DNA of 5,010 nt from NCBI GenBank assembly GCA_026710565.1, contig JAPOQV010000236.1:1-5010 (forward strand). The letters are read 5' to 3'. Made by a program: the position numbers and the translations under genes. Below, piece after piece: positions 1-4,718 of the stretch. Every line of letters begins with the position of its first letter. The first letter of the stretch is position 1. The notes below the pieces were generated by a model that saw only the letters and a program-made list of their open reading frames with translations, was not told where the DNA came from and ran no database searches. The DNA is from Spirochaetaceae bacterium (GTDB lineage Bacteria > Spirochaetota > Spirochaetia > SZUA-6 > Bin103).

Positions 1-168
1 AGCTTCGATATCGGCTTGAGCTGTGGTCTCCCGCAATTCACCATCCACAGCCAACCGACACTCCAACTCGCGCGTCGTCGAGATCGACTGCGCGAGCAGG
101 CTGGCGGTCCCCGCGCGATAGCGGGGGACCTCAACGTCAGGCGTATTGAGACCTGCGACCGTTGGCAT
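1..168 (-). CDS. Partial ORF of unknown function (N-terminus only, runs off left edge)
   Basis: An open minus-strand reading frame starts at the ATG at 168-166 and stays open for 56 codons to the window edge, so the C-terminus is missing. An in-frame ATG at 183-181 would add MPEII. That start has AAAGG directly abutting it, too close to act as an SD, while the same AAAGG lies 15 nt from the inner ATG; the start is therefore unsettled. The visible peptide begins MPTVAGLNTPDVEVPRYRAG and continues with a helix-prone segment rich in Leu, Arg and Glu (about residues 23-56). I recognise no domain, signal peptide or membrane segment. Third-position GC is about 68% by hand count, lower than expected beside such GC-rich neighbours, and a strong hairpin lies inside it at 106-130. 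It could be a real gene of different origin, or chance. It has the same orientation as the PhyH gene but is separated from it by about 145-160 bp. Confidence 0.4.
   Translation of the reverse strand, partial: MPTVAGLNTPDVEVPRYRAGTASLLAQSISTTRELECRLAVDGELRETTAQADIEA
106..130. repeat. Isolated inverted repeat resembling a type I-E CRISPR repeat core
   Basis: GGTCCCC at 106-112 pairs perfectly with GGGGACC at 124-130. The stem continues with CGC (114-116) against GCG (121-123) around a GATA loop, leaving a single bulged G at 113. This is a 10-bp GC-rich stem. The CCCCGCGC...GCGGGG core looks like the palindromic repeats of type I-E CRISPR arrays. There is only one copy: no second copy occurs within 100 bp on the right, or between position 1 and 105 on the left, so this is not an array. 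It has no T-tract on either strand, so it is not a canonical terminator. It lies inside the partial minus-strand ORF. Confidence 0.5.
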
Positions 169-183
169 GATGATCTCTGGCAT

Positions 184-328
184 CCTTTGAACCGTTGCCC
201 GTGCCCTTTACCATTTGGCTCCAAGTCACGGGGGCAAGAAAGCGTGTAGCTCGGAATGCCAAGAATCCGGAGTCCGAGGGATGACGGCGAGTTCGAGCGG
301 ATTCCCTTACGCCCCCGGCCGCTCTAAT
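184..328. other. Gap between the PhyH stop and the partial left-edge ORF, no gene seen
   Basis: I see no convincing coding frame, RNA gene or promoter here. A short inverted repeat, CTCGGA (250-255) with TCCGAG (273-278), encloses a 17-nt loop and lies about 50 bp past the PhyH stop on the minus strand. It is not followed by a U-tract, so it is at best a weak transcript-end candidate. The stretch, like the whole of 1-300, is less GC-rich than the genes to the right. Confidence 0.5.
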
Positions 329-1165
329 CTAATCGAGGTAGTTGTCGCTGACGTAGCGCTGCTCGGGATGGCGGCGTTGCGGGCCGATCAGGTCGCGCAG
401 GCGCTTGTCGGCACCCTCCATCAACTGCTCCGGCATGCTGTGGCGGATGTAGGCGTTGTAGCGGTGGAAGCCCCAGCTCGCTCCGTACTGCGACTGCAGC
501 AGGTAGCGCACCCGGTCTGAGTTGTTGGGCGCGCCGCGGTGCCAGCACTGCGGGTCGTGCAGGTATATGTCGCCGGCCTTGCAGTAGATGGATTCCGGCC
601 CCCGCCCCTCGAACTCGGGCGTTCCGTTGTCCGGCGCCTTGCGGCCCGAGTAATGGCTGCCCGGCACGTACTGCGTCGGCCCGTGCTCGATCCGCTCGAT
701 GTCGCTCAGCGCCATCTGCACGGTGAGCCAGTAGACGGGCATCAGGATGCGTGGATCGTGGCGCGGAACGTCGTCGGGCAGCGGAAAGAACAGTCCGTCG
801 TCCACGTGCCAGTGCTCGATGGCCACGCCGCGGCCCGAGCGCAGCACGTTCGCGCCGCACTGCTGGAAGTTCTCGCCGAACAGGGTCTCCATCAGGCTGT
901 AGATCGGCTCCCGCGCCAGCAGGTCCAGGAAGATCGGGTCCAGCTCGTTGGTGTGCCGCAGCATGTGGTCGCGCTCCACGTAGCCGCGGGCCATCGCCGC
1001 CTCGTCGTTCATGTAGCGGTCGGTCGCATCGCGGAGCGCGGCGACCTCGTCGGAATCGAGCACGCCACCGATGACGCAGTACCCGTCGCGGCGGAAGTCG
1101 GCGATGATCTGTTGCGTCCGCTGGGCGTCGAACGCTACCCCCTCCTTGATCGCGGAACGGCTCAT
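329..1165 (-). CDS. Phytanoyl-CoA dioxygenase (PhyH) family Fe(II)/2-oxoglutarate oxygenase
   Basis: A 278-aa protein, a normal length for bacterial PhyH-family enzymes. These use Fe(II), O2 and 2-oxoglutarate to hydroxylate small organic substrates in the cytoplasm. The iron facial triad is readable: H120-x-D122 in the stretch WHVDDG, and the distal H209 in CWHRGAPN. R220 in SDRVRYLL fits the 2-oxoglutarate carboxylate-binding arginine that follows the distal His by about ten residues. The family's PGSH turn is at residues 168-171 (GPTQYVPGSH), preceded by the core strand LTVQMALSDIE. The N-terminal segment FRRDGYCVIGGVLDSDEV (24-41) is the usual PhyH opening. The ATG at 1165-1163 overlaps the TGA of the upstream gene as ATGA, with AGGTG 8 nt before it, so translation is probably coupled. 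All catalytic residues are present, so it should be active. The substrate cannot be read from the sequence, and CoA-ester specificity should not be assumed; many relatives act on free acids, phosphonates, ectoine-like solutes or secondary metabolites. Confidence 0.93.
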   Translation of the reverse strand: MSRSAIKEGVAFDAQRTQQIIADFRRDGYCVIGGVLDSDEVAALRDATDRYMNDEAAMARGYVERDHMLRHTNELDPIFLDLLAREPIYSLMETLFGENFQQCGANVLRSGRGVAIEHWHVDDGLFFPLPDDVPRHDPRILMPVYWLTVQMALSDIERIEHGPTQYVPGSHYSGRKAPDNGTPEFEGRGPESIYCKAGDIYLHDPQCWHRGAPNNSDRVRYLLQSQYGASWGFHRYNAYIRHSMPEQLMEGADKRLRDLIGPQRRHPEQRYVSDNYLD

Positions 1166-1950
1166 AGCGCCAGCACCTGGTTGTCCATCGCGTCGATCCT
1201 CCTGGTCTCCTCGTAGTGGTTGGCGGTCACGGTACCGTCGTCGGTAACGGGAGTGGGCCGCCGGATCACCATCTCCGCGAACGCCGGCCGGTTGAATGCC
1301 GCGAACGCCAGCTCGAAGGCCGAGACCAGCAACCCCTGATCGCGGTCCCGCGCGAAGTCGGGGAGCAGGATCGGGCCGGTGTCGGTCTGGAACACGCCGT
1401 CGCGCGGGTTGACGTTCATGGTCTTGACCGGGTGGTCGATGCAGACCCGGTAGCCGGCGTCGTCGTACTGCAGCCGCGCCACCAGCGGGCGCTGCGCGTA
1501 GGTCGCCTCGATGATGCGCTCGGTCGAATCCAGCACCTCGGCGTCAGCCTCCGCCACGTGGATCTCGAACTCGGCGAACACGTCCGCGGTCAGGCCGACC
1601 TGCCGCTCCGGCTGGCGCCCGAGCGTCGGCGGTTCCAGCATCACCTCGGTCTGGTTGGTGATCCAGCTCTTCAGGATGAGGATCTCCGAGTCGCTGGCCA
1701 CCGGGCAGAAGTCGGCGTTGGGGTGCAGCCACAGGTCGCGGTCGATCCCGACGATCTCGCTCTTGCAGGAGGCGCCGAGCACGTAGCGTTGGGTCGCGCC
1801 GCCGGCGCCGGTGAGCGTGCAGACGCTCTCGAGCTGGATGCGCGCCGCGTTGAACCGGTAGGGCGCGGCGTGCGACCGCGTCTTCGACTGCTTGCGGTCG
1901 TCGTCGCTGGTGAAAGTCAGAAAGCTGCGCTGGAAATCGGGGACTCGCAT
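1162..1950 (-). CDS. Conserved-looking protein of unknown function, coupled to the PhyH gene
   Basis: A 262-aa soluble protein with no signal peptide or membrane segment; I cannot assign it to a named family. The ATG at 1950 is preferred because AGGA (1962-1959) lies 8 nt upstream. An in-frame TTG at 1986-1984 would add 12 residues of low-complexity sequence without an SD. The protein has a basic N-terminus (to about 32) and a probable beta-rich body (35-175). Motif-like stretches dense in Trp, Pro, Cys and charged residues include ASCKSEIVGIDRDLW (60-74), NADFCPVASD (78-87) and PPTLGRQPERQVG (107-119). The C-terminal third contains HPVKTMNVNPRDG (173-185), QTDTGPILLPDF (188-199) and an amphipathic helix around 207-228. 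Clustered motifs like these suggest a ligand-binding or enzymatic role. The stop overlaps the PhyH start by 4 bp (ATGA), so the two are co-transcribed and likely act together. Codon periodicity is strong, so the gene itself is secure even though its role is unknown. Confidence 0.85.
   Translation of the reverse strand: MRVPDFQRSFLTFTSDDDRKQSKTRSHAAPYRFNAARIQLESVCTLTGAGGATQRYVLGASCKSEIVGIDRDLWLHPNADFCPVASDSEILILKSWITNQTEVMLEPPTLGRQPERQVGLTADVFAEFEIHVAEADAEVLDSTERIIEATYAQRPLVARLQYDDAGYRVCIDHPVKTMNVNPRDGVFQTDTGPILLPDFARDRDQGLLVSAFELAFAAFNRPAFAEMVIRRPTPVTDDGTVTANHYEETRRIDAMDNQVLAL
1174..1178 (-). promoter_or_regulatory. Ribosome binding site for the PhyH gene, inside the upstream gene
   Basis: AGGTG on the minus strand lies 8 nt before the PhyH ATG, within the last codons of the preceding gene. 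Together with the ATGA stop/start overlap it supports re-initiation or coupled translation, and it fixes the PhyH start at 1165. Confidence 0.55.
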
Positions 1951-1957
1951 CGACCGG

Positions 1958-1986
1958 ATCCTATGCGGGGGTGAGGCCGCCGACAA
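1958..1986 (-). promoter_or_regulatory. Possible sigma70-type promoter and SD for the minus-strand operon
   Basis: On the minus strand, TTGTCG (1986-1981) is followed after 17 nt by TAGGAT (1963-1958); each hexamer matches 4 of 6 consensus bases. The -10 overlaps the AGGA (1962-1959) that is also the best SD for the ATG at 1950, so both readings cannot be fully right. If the promoter is real, transcription would begin near the ATG and the mRNA would be leaderless. If the SD is real, the promoter lies further upstream, in or beyond the palindromes. Confidence 0.22.
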
Positions 1987-1992
1987 CCACTT

Positions 1993-2020
1993 CGGCTCTG
2001 CCGCTTGCGCGGCACAGCCG
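1993..2020. repeat. Imperfect inverted repeat, 12-bp arms, in the divergent intergenic region
   Basis: CGGCTCTGCCGC (1993-2004) and GCGGCACAGCCG (2009-2020) are reverse complements except for one C/C mismatch, separated by the loop TTGC. Eleven of twelve pairs form, six of them perfect next to the loop. The repeat occupies the centre of the 89-bp gap between the divergent genes and abuts a second palindrome, with which it shares two bases. It could be an operator half of a shared control region or an RNA hairpin in the leader of either gene. Confidence 0.75.
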
Positions 2021-2033
2021 GCGGACTCATAGT
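2005..2033 (+). promoter_or_regulatory. Weak promoter candidate for the MATE gene, overlapping the palindromes
   Basis: TTGCGC (2005-2010) and CATAGT (2028-2033) are spaced 17 nt apart. The -10 hexamer matches 4 of 6 consensus bases, the -35 hexamer only 3. Transcription would start near 2040, at the ATG itself, giving a leaderless mRNA, which would explain the lack of an SD. The -10 sits on the centre of the perfect palindrome and the -35 in the loop and right arm of the imperfect one, so proteins bound there would block the promoter. Confidence 0.2.
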
Positions 2034-2039
2034 CCGCCG
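2019..2039. repeat. Perfect 9-bp inverted repeat ending one base before the MATE gene ATG
   Basis: CGGCGGACT (2019-2027) and AGTCCGCCG (2031-2039) are exact reverse complements around the 3-nt loop CAT. The right arm ends at 2039 and the MATE ATG begins at 2040, so there is no room for an SD between stem and start codon. As DNA it fits a dimeric repressor operator over the promoter of the exporter gene. As RNA it would place a very stable stem against the start codon and restrain initiation. Confidence 0.8.
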
Positions 2040-3407
2040 ATGCGCGGCCGCGACCTGACCAGCGGGGCGATCCCCGCGCACACCTGGGCGCTCGCCTGGC
2101 CGGTGATGCTGTCGATCTTCTTCCAGACCCTGTACCAGGCGGTCGACGCGTTCTGGGTCAGCCAGCTTGCCGACGCGGCCCTGGCCGCCGTGAACATGTC
2201 GCAGATCGCGCTGTTCGCGTCGGTGTCGCTGACGATCGGCATCACCGTGGGCTCGGGCGTGCTGATGGCGATGAGCATCGGCGCCCGCAACATCGACGAG
2301 GCGGAGCGCATCCTGGGGCAGTCGTTCGTGCTCAACTTCATCGCCGCGGTGGTGCTCACGACCCTGGTCCTGGCGCTGCGCACGCCGATCCTGCGCGCGG
2401 TCGGCGCCACCGACGCGATCTTTCCGCTCGCCAGGGACTACCTGACCATCACCGGCTCGGCGATGGTGCTGATCTTCCTGTTCTTCGCGGCGGTGTTCGG
2501 CTTCAACTCGCAGGGCGACAACACCACCGTCACCATGCTGTTCGCCATCTCCACCGGGCTGAACATCGTGCTCGACCCGCTGTTGATCTTCGGCTGGCTG
2601 GGCTTCCCTCGGCTCGGCGTGCGCGGCGCCGCGATCGCCACTGTCATCTCGCAGGTCGTGCTGCTGGCGTCCGGGATCACGCTGCTGGCCACGCGCGACA
2701 TGATGGTCCGCTTCAAGTTCCGCCGGCTGGTGATCCGCGGGCAATCGGTGGCGCGCGTGCTGGCGATCGGCTTCCCGGCGTCGCTCACCAGCATGATGGG
2801 CCCCCTGGCGATGGCGGTGCTGACCGCCGTGGTGTCGCGCACCTTCGGAGAGCAGGGGGCGGTCGCGGTGTCGGTGGGCCTGCGCGCGGAGGTATTCTCG
2901 TTTCTGCCGGCGATCGGCTTCGGCGTCGCCGGCCTGGCGCTGATCGGCCAGAACATGGGGGCCGGCAACCCCGAGCGCGCGCGCCGGTCGTACCGCACGG
3001 CGCTGGTGTTCGCGCTGTCGTTCGGCACCGGGCTGGGCATCCTGGCGGTGGCCTTCGCCGCGCCGATCGCCCGCACCTTCACCGACGATCCGGTCGTGAT
3101 CGGCTACGCGACCCGCTACCTGCGCACCGTGCCGCTGTCCTACGGGGTGATGGGCGCGGGCATGGTGGTGATCATGAGCTTCCAGGGGCTGCGCCGGTCG
3201 TGGCGCGGCGCGGCGATCTCCGCCCTGCGGCTGGCGGTCCTGTCGGGCGCCGGGATCCTGCTGGCCGGCCTGCTCGGCGCGCCGGTCGGCGTCGTCTGGC
3301 TGTCGGTGATCCTGGCGAACCTGGTCTACGCGGGGGTCGGTTACCTGGCCCTGGAGCGGCAGCTCGCCCGCCCCATGCAGCCCCACGGGCCCCCCGCGGC
3401 CGCCTGA
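2040..3407 (+). CDS. MATE family multidrug/metabolite efflux transporter
   Basis: A 455-aa inner-membrane antiporter expected to export an organic substrate in exchange for Na+ or H+. The length and about 12 hydrophobic segments fit the family: roughly 14-36, 48-72, 94-113, 128-155, 164-186 and 194-216 for the N-lobe, and 238-264, 277-302, 318-340, 352-378, 390-410 and 414-436 for the C-lobe. Family marks include the TM1 stretch QTLYQAVDAFWV, with D36 matching the conserved cation-coupling aspartate of NorM-type proteins; LNIVLDPLLIFG (174-185) in TM5; and IGQNMGAGNPERARR (302-316) after TM8, the classic QN-GAG loop. The ATG at 2040 is chosen because RDLTSGAIPAHTWALAWP is a normal MATE N-terminus. 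A GTG at 1971 would add 23 non-MATE residues read through two palindromes. There is no SD. It is divergent from the unknown/PhyH operon and upstream of the DUF362 gene by 77 bp. The substrate is unknown, so I give no gene name. Confidence 0.95.
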   Translation: MRGRDLTSGAIPAHTWALAWPVMLSIFFQTLYQAVDAFWVSQLADAALAAVNMSQIALFASVSLTIGITVGSGVLMAMSIGARNIDEAERILGQSFVLNFIAAVVLTTLVLALRTPILRAVGATDAIFPLARDYLTITGSAMVLIFLFFAAVFGFNSQGDNTTVTMLFAISTGLNIVLDPLLIFGWLGFPRLGVRGAAIATVISQVVLLASGITLLATRDMMVRFKFRRLVIRGQSVARVLAIGFPASLTSMMGPLAMAVLTAVVSRTFGEQGAVAVSVGLRAEVFSFLPAIGFGVAGLALIGQNMGAGNPERARRSYRTALVFALSFGTGLGILAVAFAAPIARTFTDDPVVIGYATRYLRTVPLSYGVMGAGMVVIMSFQGLRRSWRGAAISALRLAVLSGAGILLAGLLGAPVGVVWLSVILANLVYAGVGYLALERQLARPMQPHGPPAAA

Positions 3408-3484
3408 ACCCGACCCCGACCGGGATCCGGCCGCCGCCCGGCAGGTCGCGTAGGGTAAGCTGTCGGGGGGCTGAAGGAGAGACG
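3408..3484 (+). other. Intergenic spacer between MATE and DUF362 genes, with possible hairpins
   Basis: CCGGG (3420-3424) can pair with CCCGG (3437-3441) around a 12-nt loop, and CCCCGAC (3414-3420) with GTCGGGG (3462-3468) over a 41-nt span. The two pairings share base 3420. Neither is followed by a U-tract, so a terminator after the MATE gene is unproven. TAGGGT at 3451-3456 resembles a -10 element, but I see no good -35. Read-through from the MATE gene into the DUF362 gene is possible. Confidence 0.3.
3474..3479 (+). promoter_or_regulatory. Strong ribosome binding site for the DUF362 gene
   Basis: AAGGAG lies 5 nt before the ATG at 3485. It sets the start within a much longer open frame that runs back into the MATE gene to 3200, where the translation is only an Arg/Gly/Pro-rich frame shadow. 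Confidence 0.85.
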
Positions 3485-4696
3485 ATGAGCAAGCGATACA
3501 CCGTGCGCGCCGAGCGCTGCGATCACCACGCCTCCGCGGAGGAGATCTACCGGACGCTGGAGCGCATCACGGAGCCGCTGACCCGCTCCTGGGAGCGGCT
3601 GGAACGGGCGCGCCGCATCGTCATCAAGTTCAACATGATGCACCCGAACACCGCCCGCCACCACGGCCGGCGCCAGGAACTGGTGGACGAGGAGGTGATG
3701 CGCGCCGTGCTGCGCCTGCTGCGCGCCCGCACGAACGCTACCCTGATCGCCGCCGATACCTGCGTGCACACGGCAGACAAGACGGTGCCGCCCAACTTCG
3801 AGTCCGCCGAGGTGCTGCGCGAGTTCGGCGTCGATCTCGTCGATGCATCGCAGCCGCCGCTGCGCCTGTACGACGTGCCCGGCGGCGGCAACATGTTCGA
3901 CCGCTACCTGCTGACCTCCTGCATCGGCGAATCGGACGAGTTCGTCTCGGTCGCCAAGATGAAGAACCACCTGTTCATGGGCGTCACCCTGTGCATGAAG
4001 AACCTGTTCGGGCTGCCGCCGCCGAACCGGCCGGAGGGGCGCGTCCGCCACTACTTCCACCACGCCATCCGGCTGTCCTACGTGCTCCCCGACCTGGCCA
4101 TGATCACCGACCCCTGCCTGAACATCGTCGACGGGCTGGTCGGCCAACAGGGCAGCGAGTGGCGCGGCCGCCCGGTGGTGCCCGACGCGCTGATCGCCGG
4201 CGACCAGACCACGGCCACGGACGCGTGCGCGGCGCACCTGATGGGCCACGACCCGGCCGGCGATTGGCCGGCGCCGCCGTTCCGCCGCGACCGCAACCAC
4301 CTGCTGGTGGCGGCCGAGCGCGGCTACGGCACCGTCGACCTGGACCGCATCGACTTCCGGACCGACCTGCAGCCGCCGCTGGCGGAGTTCGATTCCGACG
4401 AGCAGGACCCGCCGCCGATCGTGGCCAGCATCCGCCGCACCGCCTGCGAGCAGGCGCTGTTCTACCGCGACGAGCGCGAGCGGATGATCGACCGCCATGC
4501 AGGCGAAATGGTGGTGCTGCGCGACCGCGAGGTGGTCTGGCACGGCACCGACCAGCCGGCGTTCGAGAGCCACGCCCACTTCGCCGGCGGCGCCGATCCG
4601 GGCAGCGCCTCGTTCATGAAGATGGTCGATCCCGAGGAACGGGAAGGCGAGGCGTTCGGCGTGTACGAGCGCCTGCTGCCCGGGCTGGTGGCGTAG
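3485..4696 (+). CDS. DUF362 domain-containing protein
   Basis: A 403-aa soluble protein matching the DUF362 family (PF04015), whose biochemical role is unsettled. The N-terminal part has RRIVIKFNMMHPN (43-55), the typical IK-N strand and turn. The core signature is FVSVAKMKNHLFMGVTLCMK (153-172) running into NLFGLPPP (173-180), equivalent to the family's K-K-H---G-T---KN-FG block. Next come DPCLNIVDGLVGQQGSEW (209-226) and PDALIAGDQTTATDACAAHL (233-252), the family's usual metal- or ligand-site-like acidic/Gly segment. Many DUF362 proteins carry 4Fe-4S ferredoxin motifs. Here the cysteines (12, 93, 146, 170, 211, 248, 321) are scattered with no C-x2-C-x2-C cluster, so no ferredoxin domain is present. 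Residues from about 300 on are not family-typical to my eye. The gene is 22 bp upstream of an MR/MLE-family gene, so it is probably the first gene of a catabolic operon. No signal peptide is seen. The family call is good; the function is unknown. Confidence 0.88.
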   Translation: MSKRYTVRAERCDHHASAEEIYRTLERITEPLTRSWERLERARRIVIKFNMMHPNTARHHGRRQELVDEEVMRAVLRLLRARTNATLIAADTCVHTADKTVPPNFESAEVLREFGVDLVDASQPPLRLYDVPGGGNMFDRYLLTSCIGESDEFVSVAKMKNHLFMGVTLCMKNLFGLPPPNRPEGRVRHYFHHAIRLSYVLPDLAMITDPCLNIVDGLVGQQGSEWRGRPVVPDALIAGDQTTATDACAAHLMGHDPAGDWPAPPFRRDRNHLLVAAERGYGTVDLDRIDFRTDLQPPLAEFDSDEQDPPPIVASIRRTACEQALFYRDERERMIDRHAGEMVVLRDREVVWHGTDQPAFESHAHFAGGADPGSASFMKMVDPEEREGEAFGVYERLLPGLVA

Positions 4697-4706
4697 CGCC
4701 GGCCGC

Positions 4707-4713
4707 GGAGGAG
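4707..4713 (+). promoter_or_regulatory. Strong ribosome binding site selecting a GTG start
   Basis: GGAGGAG ends 5 nt before the GTG at 4719. No in-frame ATG occurs nearby, so this SD decides the start of the enolase-superfamily gene. It lies in the 22-bp gap after the DUF362 stop, supporting one transcript. Confidence 0.85.
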
Positions 4714-4718
4714 AGCCC

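Noticed and set aside
106..130. CRISPR array
   Set aside because: Only one repeat-like palindrome, with no second copy at repeat-spacer distance on either side.
16..249. Plus-strand 77-codon ORF at the left end
   Set aside because: No SD and no domain, and it overlaps the equally open minus-strand frame; neither strand is decisive, but the minus frame reads more like protein.
250..278. Rho-independent terminator after the PhyH gene
   Set aside because: A 6-bp stem with a 17-nt loop and no U-tract on the minus strand is too weak to call.
1216..1974. Plus-strand open frame (252 codons) opposite the unknown-function gene
   Set aside because: Its composition is typical of an antisense shadow (Val/Arg/Gly/His). 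The minus-strand gene has an SD, an ATGA coupling and protein-like motifs.
2021..2037. tRNA anticodon-arm look-alike (5-bp stem GCGGA/TCCGC, 7-nt loop CTCATAG with CAT anticodon)
   Set aside because: No D arm, T arm or acceptor stem can be drawn around it, and the following bases are the start of the MATE coding sequence.
1917..3386. Long minus-strand open frame (489 codons) opposite the MATE gene
   Set aside because: The translation is an Arg/His/Gln/Asp-rich low-complexity string with no domain. The plus strand holds a clear 12-TM MATE protein, and such shadows are expected in GC-rich DNA.
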